Notes: generated by a model from the letters alone, not told the origin. 64,000 nt of DNA from Calothrix sp. FI2-JRJ7 (GCA_019359675.1 JAHHGX010000081.1:1-64000); one strand, 5' to 3'; counted from the stretch's first letter, positions 44,883 through 53,944 are shown. Numbers and translations are program-made.

Positions 44883-45922
44883 CCTTTAATGAATGACTCT
44901 ACTTTTGCCACGTCATGCTTACTACCAATGATTAAGGGAGTACGCTGGTGCAGTTTTTCTGCCACTACATCCAATATATCTGTAGTACCAGTAGTAGCAC
45001 GACCACCAGCTTGTTCGATAACGAATGCTAATGGTGCCGTTTCGTAGAGCAAACGTAGTTTACCTTCAGGTTTTTTGACTGTGCCAGGATACAAGAACAC
45101 ACCGCCTTGCAATAATACTCTATGAATATCACTGACCATTGCGCCACTATAGCGAGCAGTATATCCTTCCGTCCGATGGACATAGCGAATGTACTCACGT
45201 ATTGATTCATCCCACTGCCAGAAGTTACCTTCGTTAACACTATAAACAGAACCTTGGTCAGGAATCTTAATATTTTCTTCAGTTAAGATAAACTCGCCCA
45301 AACTAGGGTCGAGTGTAAACGAATGAACCCCACGACCGATGGTATATACGAGCATTGTGCTGGGCCCGTAGAGAATGTATCCAGCAGCAATTTGATTACG
45401 TCCAGCAGTGAGCAAATCACTAGCTTTGCCGTCTAAATCTTCGCCTTCTTGTCTACGAATTGAAAAAATTGAACCAAGACTAAGATTGTTATCAGTATTT
45501 GACGAACCATCTATTGGGTCGTAAAGCAAAGTATACCGACCAATAGGACAATTTTCTGGGATGTAGTAAGGTTCATCCATTTCTTCGGATGCGAGTCTAC
45601 ACACCAAACCGCTTTGCTTAAAGACGGAGATAAACACGTCATTGGCGTATACATCCATCTTTTTGACAGATTCACCTTGAACATTAACCTCTCCAGTGAA
45701 TCCCAATACACCTTCCATCAACCCAGCGCGACTAAGACGACGAGCTACTAACTTACCAGCAAGCCCGATACGATTCATTAACGCGCTTAAATCCTGTGCC
45801 TCTGGCGAAAAACTCTGTAATTGTTGTAGAACGTGACGTGACAGGGTTGTACAATCACGGTCTAAGCCATCTTGATCAGCGTTAACCATCGATAAATCGG
45901 CATATTCTGATGCTTGAGCCAT
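44870..45922 (-). CDS. fbp: Fructose-1,6-bisphosphatase, class I
   Basis: The 350-residue enzyme hydrolyses fructose 1,6-bisphosphate, serving gluconeogenesis and hexose supply for the pentose phosphate route. The class I signatures are [20 protein letters not shown], the metal-binding [20 protein letters not shown] (about 133-152), [20 protein letters not shown] and [20 protein letters not shown]. It is the first gene of fbp-tal-zwf-opcA. The last codons overlap CAGCAC microrepeats. Confidence 0.96.
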   Translation of the reverse strand: MAQASEYADLSMVNADQDGLDRDCTTLSRHVLQQLQSFSPEAQDLSALMNRIGLAGKLVARRLSRAGLMEGVLGFTGEVNVQGESVKKMDVYANDVFISVFKQSGLVCRLASEEMDEPYYIPENCPIGRYTLLYDPIDGSSNTDNNLSLGSIFSIRRQEGEDLDGKASDLLTAGRNQIAAGYILYGPSTMLVYTIGRGVHSFTLDPSLGEFILTEENIKIPDQGSVYSVNEGNFWQWDESIREYIRYVHRTEGYTARYSGAMVSDIHRVLLQGGVFLYPGTVKKPEGKLRLLYETAPLAFVIEQAGGRATTGTTDILDVVAEKLHQRTPLIIGSKHDVAKVESFIKGAEY

Positions 45923-46039
45923 GTTTTAAATCCTCTTGCTCGTGCTGCCTCTATATTAGAAATTTAATTTCAGAACTGATAAGTGTTTTTAGATTAACTA
46001 AAGAAAGTAAGAGTGAGGCGCCTGACATCAAGCGCCTAA

Positions 46040-46085
46040 AACCGACCAGTCGTGATAGTTATAGGAATAACACGACTCGTCGGTT
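46040..46085 (-). terminator. Rho-independent terminator of the RNA-binding protein gene
   Basis: Fifteen-base arms AACCGACCAGTCGTG and CACGACTCGTCGGTT flank a 16-base loop, and on the minus strand the stem is followed by TTTTA. It lies between the end of the RNA-binding protein gene and fbp, both on the minus strand. Confidence 0.65.
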
Positions 46086-46187
46086 TACATTGTCTATGGC
46101 TTACATTGACCGGAATTGTTTTCTGTCAATAAAAACGCGACCAATGGCTTGCGTAGTAAGAAAACAATTTGCTATGATTATGTTCCA

Positions 46188-46502
46188 TTATTCATAAGCT
46201 TCCTGTTTCCCTGCCCAATCTCCTCGTCGATTACCGCCACCGCCACCGCCACCACCACCTTCTCGTGGTTTAGCTTTATTGACCCGAAGTTGGCGCCCCA
46301 TCCATTCGGCTCCATCGAGTTCAGTAATTGCTGTATCTTCTTGGGCATCTTCGTTCATGTCAACAAAGGCAAACCCGCGCATCCGACCAGTTTCACGGTC
46401 GGTAGGCAGGACTACTCTAGTCACCTCGCCGTAGTCTGCGAACACTGCTCTTAGGTCTGCTTCGGTAGCACGGTAAGAGAGATTTCCAACGTAAATAGTC
46501 AT
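46188..46502 (-). CDS. RRM-type RNA-binding protein with glycine-rich tail
   Basis: The 104-residue protein is one RNA-recognition motif with RNP2 (IYVGNLSYRA, about 3-8) and RNP1 (RMRGFAFVDM, about 41-50), then a short Gly-rich tail (nine Gly in a row, then NRRGDWAGKQ). This is the cyanobacterial Rbp family, several of which are cold-induced and implicated in mRNA localisation or stability. A long upstream region without genes (46503-47047) would give room for the long 5' leader typical of these genes. Confidence 0.93.
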   Translation of the reverse strand: MTIYVGNLSYRATEADLRAVFADYGEVTRVVLPTDRETGRMRGFAFVDMNEDAQEDTAITELDGAEWMGRQLRVNKAKPREGGGGGGGGGNRRGDWAGKQEAYE

Positions 46503-47047
46503 GTGGATCGCGTTAAATATAAACAGAAAACATTTTCGTTCAACTGCAAGACCGTTTGTTACAAATTGCTGTCTGGAGTAAGCTATTAGTACTTTACGAT
46601 CAATAACTGGTGCCGTCGGAGGCTAACATATTATTATGTCATACCGTAAACAGCGCAACCATTATTTGGGCTGAACTTTCGTATACGCTCATAATAATAA
46701 CTGATTGTGTGAAATTTCAAAGTATGAGATTTTACAAAGGTTAGTAAGTTTAGGTAAGTCTAACTTATATTTCAGATGCCTTAACCTTTTGTGGTGATTA
46801 GACGTATATCTTTTCTTTGGATGAAGATAATAAAACCATCATTAAACTTGATTTAAATAAATTCATAGTAACCATAAGAAAATAGAAGCATTCTCTTAAA
46901 CTCACTTTAAATTTAGCGCATTTTCATCGCATCATCCACAAATTTTTCCTTGAGTAATTATACCCAATATGTAGGGTGCGTGACGCTACCACCAACTTAT
47001 AAACGAAGCAAACATATAAATAGCGTCACGCACCTTACCATAAAACA
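46503..47047. promoter_or_regulatory. Long leader/promoter region of the RNA-binding protein gene, plus a repeat
   Basis: This 545-bp region has no ORF. The 120 bases next to the RNA-binding gene, read on the minus strand, include GTTAGCCTCCGACGGCACC and probably form its 5' leader. A family A palindrome occupies 46971-47038. Confidence 0.45.
46971..47038. repeat. Palindromic repeat, GTGACGCTA stem (family A, copy 3)
   Basis: GTAGGGTGCGTGACGCTA pairs with TAGCGTCACGCACCTTAC around a loop with AAACGAAGCAAA, similar to the loop of copy 4. Confidence 0.8.
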
Positions 47048-47266
47048 TTACTCAATAGAAATAGACTGAGGACCAGTAGACTTGCCGTTGTGAGTAACAG
47101 GTGGAGTATAGCTAGTACCCATTTGCTGGTTAAGCCAACTTCTTACAGGGTCATCAGCAAGGTGAAGACGCAGGGCGCCAGAAGCAAAACCGCCCAAAAA
47201 CGAGACCGGATGCTGAAGCAATTGCTTAAATATAGGTGACAGTTCATCAAGAAACATAATATTCAT
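47048..47266 (-). CDS. Small conserved cyanobacterial protein
   Basis: The 72-residue protein has an amphipathic or weakly hydrophobic N-terminal half (MFLDELSPIFKQLLQHPVSF, LGGFASGALRLHLADDPVRS, then WLNQQMG) and a polar tail. The first half reads like a conserved family I recall in cyanobacteria without assigned function. A GGGGG run just before the start codon serves as ribosome site. It begins 10 bases after a family A repeat that would lie in its 3' region. Confidence 0.6.
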   Translation of the reverse strand: MNIMFLDELSPIFKQLLQHPVSFLGGFASGALRLHLADDPVRSWLNQQMGTSYTPPVTHNGKSTGPQSISIE

Positions 47267-47648
47267 ACCCCCAAAGGCGCCGTATCATAAACCATTGTAA
47301 TCATTAATTATTGTAACAATCGAAGCAATTGCTAGGGATGGGTTAAATGAAAGTCATATGTGATCCCCCCCAACCCCCCCCGCTCTCTTCGGGGGGGCAA
47401 CAAGCACATTTCTATAACCCTTGCTATTATTGGCACAATCCATATTTTAGGATATTGCAAATTGTCATCTATCATTAGATATAAAATATATACTAAAGCA
47501 AAATCAAATTACGACCACAATCAGTAGATAAAGCAATAGGGTCGAATGTCGCTTACTTAAGCTCGCAAAACTCGATCGTAGGTTGGGTGGAGGAACGGAA
47601 CCCAACAAATTTTGACGTTACGTTGGGTTCTTTTAGCCTCTACCCAAC
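47267..47648. other. Gene-free stretch with C-tract hairpin and a family B repeat
   Basis: No gene is seen. It contains one GGCGCC (47276), the CCCCCCC/GGGGGGG hairpin at about 47365-47398, and a family B palindrome at its right end. Confidence 0.55.
47365..47398. repeat. Homopolymer C/G hairpin
   Basis: Runs of seven or more C, separated by AA, face a run of seven G across GCTCTCTTC. On the minus strand this is a G-rich hairpin that could also form G-quadruplex structures. Confidence 0.6.
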
Positions 47649-47652
47649 CTAC
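47578..47652. repeat. Palindromic repeat, GTTGGGT family (family B, copy 3)
   Basis: GTAGGTTGGGTGGAGGAACG at one end and CCTCTACCCAACCTAC at the other. Its outer TAG, read on the minus strand, is the stop codon of the glycosidase remnant. Confidence 0.7.
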
Positions 47653-48235
47653 AATTTCTTAAGTAAGTGCCATTCAGCAATAGGGTTAATTAATTTACCA
47701 ACAAAATCACCATTAGCATTAGTTAAATGAGAAGCTAGAAACCAAAAATTCCCATTTCGACATTCAACAACCTTCCCGCAATACAAAAAACCAGTTGGGT
47801 CAGTAGGTTCCCCAATCAAAAACTTGTCAGTACTAAAACGAAACGATTTTAAAGCATTATCAGCAGCCAAATAATGTATACCTGTAACAGGTTGTGCTTG
47901 CAATCGCTGATTACGTGCTATCGAGTGCGAAGTATGTAGAACAGAAAACATCAAATAATAGCGTTCATCAATTTTAACCAAAGATGGAACTTCCAAATCA
48001 CCTTTCCTCACCTGGTTCAGTAATAGGCGCGCCTACTTGCCAGTCAATCAAATTACTTGAACGCGCGTAACCTATAACACCGCGACCATCGGTTTCTCCA
48101 GTAGAGCAACGAGCAGTTATCAAGATATGAAAAAAACCATCTTTGTAAAACACCCAAGAATATAATTTTATCGGTTTTGGCTTTGAAGTTAAATTTGATG
48201 TTATTGGAATATTTAAAATTATCTACATTTTCTAC
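47649..48235 (-). pseudogene. Beta-propeller glycosidase remnant (GH32/43/68-like)
   Basis: Reading from 48235 gives WVFYKDGFFHILITARCSTG and SSNLIDWQVGAPITEPGE in one frame. The next frame continues with GDLEVPSLVKIDERYYLMFS, DKFLIGEPTDPTGFLYCGKV and ASHLTNANGDFVGK. The first piece and the EVPSLVKIDERYYLMFS block are characteristic of five-bladed propeller glycosidases. A frameshift near 48010 divides the gene, the N-terminal catalytic part is missing, and the terminal stop comes from a family B repeat. It is therefore non-functional. Confidence 0.65.
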
Positions 48236-48245
48236 GAAAATTAGG

Positions 48246-48618
48246 TTACCGCACCACTACACACCACTCGAAAACCGATGTTATATACATCGCGCCGTGA
48301 TGTTTTAATAGTTTTTGTAGTTCGATGATGGTTTGTTTCCAAACAGCAGTAGTACTTGTTTGCTCAACTACTAACGCTAATTCTAACCATCTAGTAGCAG
48401 CAGGTTTAAGGACTGGTGCCCAAATATCCGCTTCCGCAATACGGCGAACAGTGGCTTCTTCGTCGAGTATATTTTCTGTATGAGAAGGGATTTTCCGCAT
48501 TAAAGGACGCAACGCGCGGGATAATGCCAGAGAATCTCGCAACGAAGAAGCTGCTGGTATTTGAATCGAAACAGTTTCTCTAGCTTCGCTAGTATTCGAG
48601 CTGGTTTCCTTTGGTTTC
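48246..48618 (-). pseudogene. SAV_2336/vWA-like domain remnant
   Basis: The open frame has no start codon at its upstream end; the first ATG is at 48542. The product contains LALSRALRPLMRKIPS, LDEEATVRRIAEADIW and RWLELALVVEQTSTTAVWKQ, TIIELQKLL. This follows the N-terminal domain of SAV_2336-type proteins, in which a vWA-like DDS-x-SM motif occupies the place of EQTST here, so the metal site appears lost. The C-terminal half is also gone. In other bacteria such proteins occur with MoxR ATPases in conflict-type systems. Confidence 0.5.
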
Positions 48619-48667
48619 TATTGTAGGTTGTTGTGCTTAGTGGGGGAAACCAGGTTTCTGGGTTTCT

Positions 48668-49345
48668 TTACTCTTGAAGTATTTCGTACCAGAATGAGAG
48701 GTCTTTGACGTGGTGGGAACCGTTAATGGGATGGCGCCCAATGCCAAAGTTGTCTCTGTTTTGTAGCCAGGATGTTCGATATAAGCCGACTGTATCGCCT
48801 GTGACTTTGCGTAGGGCTTGGTATGTTACGTTACCTAGAACAGATGCGGCGCCTAGGGCACCTGTGATGGTTGCTACTTGTGGTGCTGCGATGGCTAATC
48901 CAAGTAAGGTTGCGGCGGCGCCTTTAAATTCTGTAGATTGTAGTTGTTCTTTTAGTAATGTTGCTAGGTCATCAGAATCTTGGCGGTTGCGAGATACTGT
49001 AATGAAAATATCTAGGAAGTGTTGTGCTTGACCGTAAAAGATTAATAAGCCGTTTTCACCTGTGGGTAAACGGTCGTTGTTTTTGACTCCGGGAAAACGG
49101 AAGGTTTGGGGTGTGTAAATACTTGTTTGTTCTCCTGGTGTGGCGCAACCATGTACGACTAGTGCGTCTAGGCGCATTTCGGCATCACCAAACCATTTTT
49201 TTGTGTCCCAAATAAAAATATCTTGCAGTCGAATTGCTATATTTACTGGTTCGGCTATACTTGCTGATTCTCTAGTGGCGCCTCGACTGACGGGTTGTTC
49301 TTCAAGGGCTACGGTTTCATCAATCAACCATTCTTGTTGAACCAT
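48668..49345 (-). CDS. Protein of unknown function next to vWA-like remnant
   Basis: The 225-residue protein has a beta-rich first half (IRLQDIFIWDTKKWFGDAEM, LDALVVHG, TFRFPGVKNNDRLPTGENGL, LLIFYGQAQHFLDIFITVSR) and a hydrophobic helical segment (about 143-175, AAATLLGLAIAAPQVATITG). It ends with VGLYRTSWLQNRDNFGIGRH. I do not recognise a family. The hydrophobic helices flanked by polar domains could insert into a membrane. Its frame is intact, unlike its neighbours on the same strand, so it may still be expressed. Confidence 0.6.
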   Translation of the reverse strand: MVQQEWLIDETVALEEQPVSRGATRESASIAEPVNIAIRLQDIFIWDTKKWFGDAEMRLDALVVHGCATPGEQTSIYTPQTFRFPGVKNNDRLPTGENGLLIFYGQAQHFLDIFITVSRNRQDSDDLATLLKEQLQSTEFKGAAATLLGLAIAAPQVATITGALGAASVLGNVTYQALRKVTGDTVGLYRTSWLQNRDNFGIGRHPINGSHHVKDLSFWYEILQE

Positions 49346-49384
49346 CTACGGCTCCTTCGATAGAGAAATACACCGTAAATTTTA

Positions 49385-49548
49385 TCACATGGGAGTAGGC
49401 GCCGTTCTTTGCTGTTCGTGTCTCTACCTTTGTGTACTTTGTGACGAGCGTGGTTAATCTTTCTTCTCTGTGGACTCTGCGTCTCTGTGGTAAAAAAACT
49501 ATATGACTATACAAGCGGGACGGGCAAGGATGCCCGTTCCACAAGAGT
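49385..49548. repeat. Dispersed repeat fragments upstream of the unknown gene
   Basis: Includes GTCTCTACCTTTGTG and CTCTGCGTCTCTGTGGTAAA (compare 17925 and 60255), then a GGGACGGGCAAGGATGCCCG palindrome with TTCCACAAGAG (family D, copy 3). Confidence 0.55.
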
Positions 49549-49554
49549 AGAATG

Positions 49555-52500
49555 TTAATTTGGACTTTGTTCTGGCATCATGCATTTGTCGGAGTCACAA
49601 CCTGCGGGGCCTGCTTCTGACATTTCGCCAAAGTCGTATTTTCTGAGAGCGTCATAAAAATCATCGTTATTACGGCGCCTTTCAACTTCTTGGCTTAGTT
49701 GTTCGTATTTTTCTTTGGATATTGGCTCGAATGGTAAGCGGGGGAAGGTTTGCAGGTCGTCGAAGCGTGCGAGTAATGCAGCGCTGATGTAACCTTCGTC
49801 GTCGCGGATGGCTTCGTAAATGCGAGTACCGAGAATTTCGATTTCGTTTTCTCGTAATTCAATAGTGGCTGAGGTGTTGTGTGTGACGTAAGATTTTTGC
49901 ACTTGCATGTAAAAATCTGTTTGTGCTAAGGCATTGAATTTACTGATATCGATTTTATCGGCGCCTGGTAAGTCAGCCCAAGATACAGCAACGGGTATTT
50001 CTACAAGCCATTCTGTACAACGTGGGTCGAATGGGTCGTTGAGCAAATTACCGTTTTCATCTTTGTCTGATTGCGAAGGTACAATTGGATATCCGTAATC
50101 TAAACAAGCGAGAGCAACGGGGTCATTTTTACGACATGTAATACGGCGAATAAAACGCTGGGCTTTTGGTGGGTGCCAACCTGGAGAGGCGCCTGTAAGT
50201 AAAGATTTTGTACCGCTAGGTTGAACGGTTGTACAGCGGTTTGGACGTTTTAAACCGTGTTTGTCGCAGTATTCCCACACTGCTTTATGTACAATTTCTT
50301 TCCACCGAGTTAGATACTCTTGTTCATTGGCTTTAAATATTACACCTTGAGGTGTTTCTGGGCGCCCTTGTTCCCACCAACGTAACCAGTCAACACCAAA
50401 AGCATGAACAAAGAAGTCGAATAACCCGGTAAACGAAACACCAACAATAGGGTCGAGTTCACGACTATATTGATAACGTGGTTCGAGGAATTTGTGGTGT
50501 AATAGTGCTGCTACAGATAAAGCGGCTGCGGTAAATGCTTCTTCTTGCTCTTTATAATTATCAGGGTCGAGTAAATTTAAGTGTACCTCTGCTAAATTAC
50601 AAAAGAAATTAGAACCAATAATTTCTCCGCAAGGGTTTAAACCAAACCTTCCTAAACGATGCTCTAATTCATTGTCATCTATATTAGGATGACGTTCTTG
50701 TAGCCATTGTTTCGCTTGTCCTTGCGAGTAAGCTTTGAGAAAATCTATTTTTAGTTCTCTAGTTGAGAGTAAGTCGCAATTGGAACGCGCTACAGCTTCA
50801 CCTGCCCATTGAATGGCGCCTTCCCCACTGTAATATTGCTTACGTACTGCATCAATACATTCAGTTAGCGTTGGCTTACGGTGAAATACACGGGTGTGGT
50901 TTGCCATACGAAGAGCATCACGTTCTGGGTCAATACGCCAGTTACCTTCTTCATCCTGCTGCCAAAGGTTTGCTTTTGCATCGGCAAACAAAGTATCGTC
51001 GTTGGTGCCTTGCCTCATACCTGCACTGTTATGTGTCAGATAACCGTCGCAGTAAAAACAATGTGCTTCTTCCACTTCTATGTCGTAGGTTTGTACATGG
51101 TCATAGCTGCCCAAACCTTTAACTGTAACGGGAATATCTAAATTAATCTCAGACTCGGCAATATAGCGTTCGTAATTAGCATCAACTGAGCGAGAACCCA
51201 AAAATCCCATTTTTTGCATTTCGCTATATGTATAAGTTTCCCGCATAACGGGGCCAGGAACTGTAAAACCATACATTTTAAGTCCTTGACGCACTAAACC
51301 TTTGGCTGAATGGGGAGCGATTAGTGCGTTATAGCGTTCTTTCAAAGCAGGAATAGTCAGACTGTATTTTAGGCGCCATTTTTGGTTTTGTGGTCGAACG
51401 ATAGAAATTCTGCCAGCAATGCCCAAACTGGATAAAACTGCACCAACTTGTCTAATAAAAGAACGATAAACAGTAGTAACAAGGTGCGGTGGACGGTTAT
51501 TAACGGCGCCATCGCTATCCATTAAACCAGCTAAGTAGGCTGCACGAATATCAGTAGTACCTTGCAAAATAAAGCTAGGAACTTCAAGCGGTATATTGGG
51601 CTGTTTGATGTAACGGTGGAAATATTCAGCTAAACGCATTGAAGAACAAATGGATTTAGCTGTATTTTCACCTTTGACAGTGCCATGATGTGCCGTGAGT
51701 CCAAATAAGGCTAATGCTGTATCTATTTTGGCTTGAATTCTTGCTGTTTCCTCTATGTTCAAGCTATTTGCTGCCCACTCGACTCGGCCATACGGCTTGT
51801 TATGCTTGTTACGACCAAGGGCAACATAACCGTCACCGTGAGTAAAACCAATCAGCCAAGCAACTTCTGGTGTTAGTGTCGGAATTTTAAATGATTTAGC
51901 TGTACGACTTTGTGTGGGTCGTTGCTGGGTAAAGTCTGGTGGTAGTTCAGTAATTGTACCTGGTAAAACTTGTGTATTGTGTAGCAGACGCTCACCTTCT
52001 GTTAGACTTGCCACAAATTTCCAATCAACTGTACCAATAGCATCAGCAAGTACAGCTTGTCTATGGTTTAAAGTCGCTCTTGGGAAAGTGGAATTAGTTT
52101 CGATTTCATAAACATCCTGAAATCCTTGGTCAAATTTGTTTACTACAGTTCTAAATCCCAAGGGCGTTTGTACTAAATCACCAATTTGTACATCTTTTAT
52201 GGGAACCAAGCCTTTTGATGTATGAACAAGAGCATCTTCTGGCAAACAGCGTCTAATATTACCTGCAACAATACATACAGCAGCTTGGTCAATTAATAAG
52301 CAACATTCAACAGAATTTAATTGTCTACCAATTGCCTTATTGAGAATAGAAGCACATTTGGTATATAGTTCAGGCAATTTAACAGGGTTTGCAACACCAC
52401 CAAATCCTTTTAGTGTTTCACCTGCTTTACGAACATCGCTAAGGTCAACTATAACTTTTACTTCTTCTGTAAAACGGTCATCGGTAGAAAGTTCAAGTAA

Positions 52501-53076
52501 AGTTTGATATGACTTAACCCAACCTTGGCGACTATCACCTACATATATAGTTACTTGATTTGCCTCTATTTGAACTACTTCGGTTTCTTCACGGCGCCGT
52601 TCTAAGTTCGTTTTACCAATTTCTCCCTGTAATATTACACTTAGCTTATTGCGAATAGGTGGTAATTTACTAATATATTTTGGTTCTAGGATGGCGCCAG
52701 TACCACAGCCCATCATCGCTAAATCCATCATTAACCCGAAGGCTTTCCAATCTTCAAGGTTAGTAGAGGTACAATTGTATCCTCCTGAAAAGTTGGTAGG
52801 TTTTTTTATCCAGTCGGTTCCACCCACCCACAACCACCGTCCACTAGGTAATGCCTTGATGCTGCGCTCCATTTTGGTCAGGAGTTCCGCTTCTTGGGGT
52901 GTTAGCTTACCTAACTCGACTAAACCATTAATAGTACGTTCGCACACCTTATTCCAGCTTTCTCGCATTCCTAAGTCGTTACGACGGCTGTAGGTTCTAA
53001 AAAATACGGGGTTGGCAGCAGGGGCTGTAACTGGAAATTCTGCACTCTGGGATTTACGCTCAAGCTCTCGAACCAT
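49555..53076 (-). CDS. nrdJ: Adenosylcobalamin-dependent ribonucleotide reductase (class II) with intein
   Basis: The precursor is 1173 residues; removing the intein leaves about 766, the usual size of the monomeric B12-dependent reductase of cyanobacteria. It reduces ribonucleotides for DNA synthesis using adenosylcobalamin radicals. Host motifs include GRWLWVGGTDW, GGYNCTSTNLEDW, LDPDNYKEQEEAF, LNPCGEIIGSNFFCNL (active-site Cys and Glu) and VQPSGTKSLLTGASPGWHPP. The split lies after NIRR and resumes with SAGMRQG, a known intein site in this family. Cobamide-synthesis gene cobB is in the same window. Confidence 0.95.
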   Translation of the reverse strand: MVRELERKSQSAEFPVTAPAANPVFFRTYSRRNDLGMRESWNKVCERTINGLVELGKLTPQEAELLTKMERSIKALPSGRWLWVGGTDWIKKPTNFSGGYNCTSTNLEDWKAFGLMMDLAMMGCGTGAILEPKYISKLPPIRNKLSVILQGEIGKTNLERRREETEVVQIEANQVTIYVGDSRQGWVKSYQTLLELSTDDRFTEEVKVIVDLSDVRKAGETLKGFGGVANPVKLPELYTKCASILNKAIGRQLNSVECCLLIDQAAVCIVAGNIRRCLPEDALVHTSKGLVPIKDVQIGDLVQTPLGFRTVVNKFDQGFQDVYEIETNSTFPRATLNHRQAVLADAIGTVDWKFVASLTEGERLLHNTQVLPGTITELPPDFTQQRPTQSRTAKSFKIPTLTPEVAWLIGFTHGDGYVALGRNKHNKPYGRVEWAANSLNIEETARIQAKIDTALALFGLTAHHGTVKGENTAKSICSSMRLAEYFHRYIKQPNIPLEVPSFILQGTTDIRAAYLAGLMDSDGAVNNRPPHLVTTVYRSFIRQVGAVLSSLGIAGRISIVRPQNQKWRLKYSLTIPALKERYNALIAPHSAKGLVRQGLKMYGFTVPGPVMRETYTYSEMQKMGFLGSRSVDANYERYIAESEINLDIPVTVKGLGSYDHVQTYDIEVEEAHCFYCDGYLTHNSAGMRQGTNDDTLFADAKANLWQQDEEGNWRIDPERDALRMANHTRVFHRKPTLTECIDAVRKQYYSGEGAIQWAGEAVARSNCDLLSTRELKIDFLKAYSQGQAKQWLQERHPNIDDNELEHRLGRFGLNPCGEIIGSNFFCNLAEVHLNLLDPDNYKEQEEAFTAAALSVAALLHHKFLEPRYQYSRELDPIVGVSFTGLFDFFVHAFGVDWLRWWEQGRPETPQGVIFKANEQEYLTRWKEIVHKAVWEYCDKHGLKRPNRCTTVQPSGTKSLLTGASPGWHPPKAQRFIRRITCRKNDPVALACLDYGYPIVPSQSDKDENGNLLNDPFDPRCTEWLVEIPVAVSWADLPGADKIDISKFNALAQTDFYMQVQKSYVTHNTSATIELRENEIEILGTRIYEAIRDDEGYISAALLARFDDLQTFPRLPFEPISKEKYEQLSQEVERRRNNDDFYDALRKYDFGEMSEAGPAGCDSDKCMMPEQSPN
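51028..52248 (-). mobile_element. Intein with LAGLIDADG homing endonuclease in nrdJ
   Basis: The 407-residue insert (host residues 277-683) starts with Cys1 (CLPEDALVHTSKGLVPIKDV, block A), has a block B-like ATLNHRQAVLA with His, and two DOD endonuclease motifs (LIGFTHGDGYV and YLAGLMDSDGAVN) that keep both catalytic acidic residues. It ends with block F (VQTYDIEVEEAHCFYCDGYL) and the terminal His-Asn, followed by Ser+1 of the host. All residues needed for splicing are present and the endonuclease appears intact, so the element could still be mobile. It contains two GGCGCC sites (51372, 51505), suggesting long residence. Confidence 0.95.
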
Positions 53077-53217
53077 AAAACAAGTCTTTTTGTTTCAGAC
53101 ACTTCTTGACAGATTAAGACTATACGTCAACTAGCGACGCGAAGAAAGGATTGCCAAATATTGAAAATTACGCTCTACCTTATAGGTACTCGTTCCTGTG
53201 TAAAATAAATATTTATT

Positions 53218-53799
53218 ATGACACTTGCTCCTTGGCGCCAAATTCTCACGGGTGTACTACATCGTAATCGTAGACTACCTTATTCTCGTTACTTTCAACT
53301 AGCTACTGTCCAAACGGACGGTTATCCAGCTAATCGCACGGTGGTGTTTCGCGGTTTTCTTAATGAGACTAACCAATTGAAAATAATTACTGATAGCCGT
53401 AGTCAAAAAATAGACCAGATACAGCACCAACCGTTTGCTGAAGCTTGCTGGTACTTTACAGAAACACGTGAACAGTTTCGGCTTTTGGGTAAACTAACGT
53501 TGATAGGCGCCGATTGTAATGACACAGAACTGTTAAATGCGCGCACTTCAACTTGGCAAGATTTATCAGATAATGCCCGCATCCAATTTGCCTGGGCACA
53601 TCCTGGTAAGGAACGAGCAAACCCGGAAGCATTTGCACCACCACAACCTGATGCAGTTAATCCTTTACCAGAGTTTTGTTTATTGTTGCTTGACCCAGTA
53701 AAAGTTGACCATTTGCAGTTGCGGGGAGAACCCCAAAATCGTTGCTTATATACACGTGACGAACTCGGAAATTGGACTTGTTTCGAGATTAATCCATGA
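53218..53799 (+). CDS. PPOX-type FMN flavoprotein (Npun_F5749-like)
   Basis: The 193-residue protein resembles pyridoxamine-phosphate-oxidase-like split-barrel proteins of cyanobacteria: PWRQILTGVLHRNRRLPYSR, FQLATVQTDGYPANRTVVFR (FMN phosphate contacts), LKIITDSRSQKIDQIQ, and a C-terminal RCLYTRDELGNWTCFEINP. Members bind FMN, but the substrate and pathway are unknown. It starts about 140 bp from nrdJ in a divergent arrangement. An ATG start is used, and no operon partner follows. Confidence 0.85.
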   Translation: MTLAPWRQILTGVLHRNRRLPYSRYFQLATVQTDGYPANRTVVFRGFLNETNQLKIITDSRSQKIDQIQHQPFAEACWYFTETREQFRLLGKLTLIGADCNDTELLNARTSTWQDLSDNARIQFAWAHPGKERANPEAFAPPQPDAVNPLPEFCLLLLDPVKVDHLQLRGEPQNRCLYTRDELGNWTCFEINP

Positions 53800-53848
53800 G
53801 AAGGCGCCCCGGAGTAGACACGTAAAAATAACACTCAAAACTTAAATC

Positions 53849-53944
53849 TCAGCATCTTAACTTTACAAATCGTAAAATGGGTTCAGTCTCTGGAAGTTCT
53901 AGAAACTGTTCTAACGTCAAAGATTGGGCAGGCGTTTGTACCAT
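53849..53944 (-). pseudogene. Truncated Uma2-family N-terminal fragment
   Basis: A 31-codon frame begins MVQTPAQSLTLEQFLELPET, nearly the same as the start of the Uma2-like gene at 54987-55277, then diverges and stops. Uma2 proteins are PD-(D/E)XK nuclease-fold proteins of about 190 residues, so only the first sixth survives. Confidence 0.65.

Noticed and set aside
45910-46454. Plus-strand ORFs between fbp and the RNA-binding gene
   Set aside because: They run through a terminator hairpin and antisense to the RRM gene and have no family resemblance.
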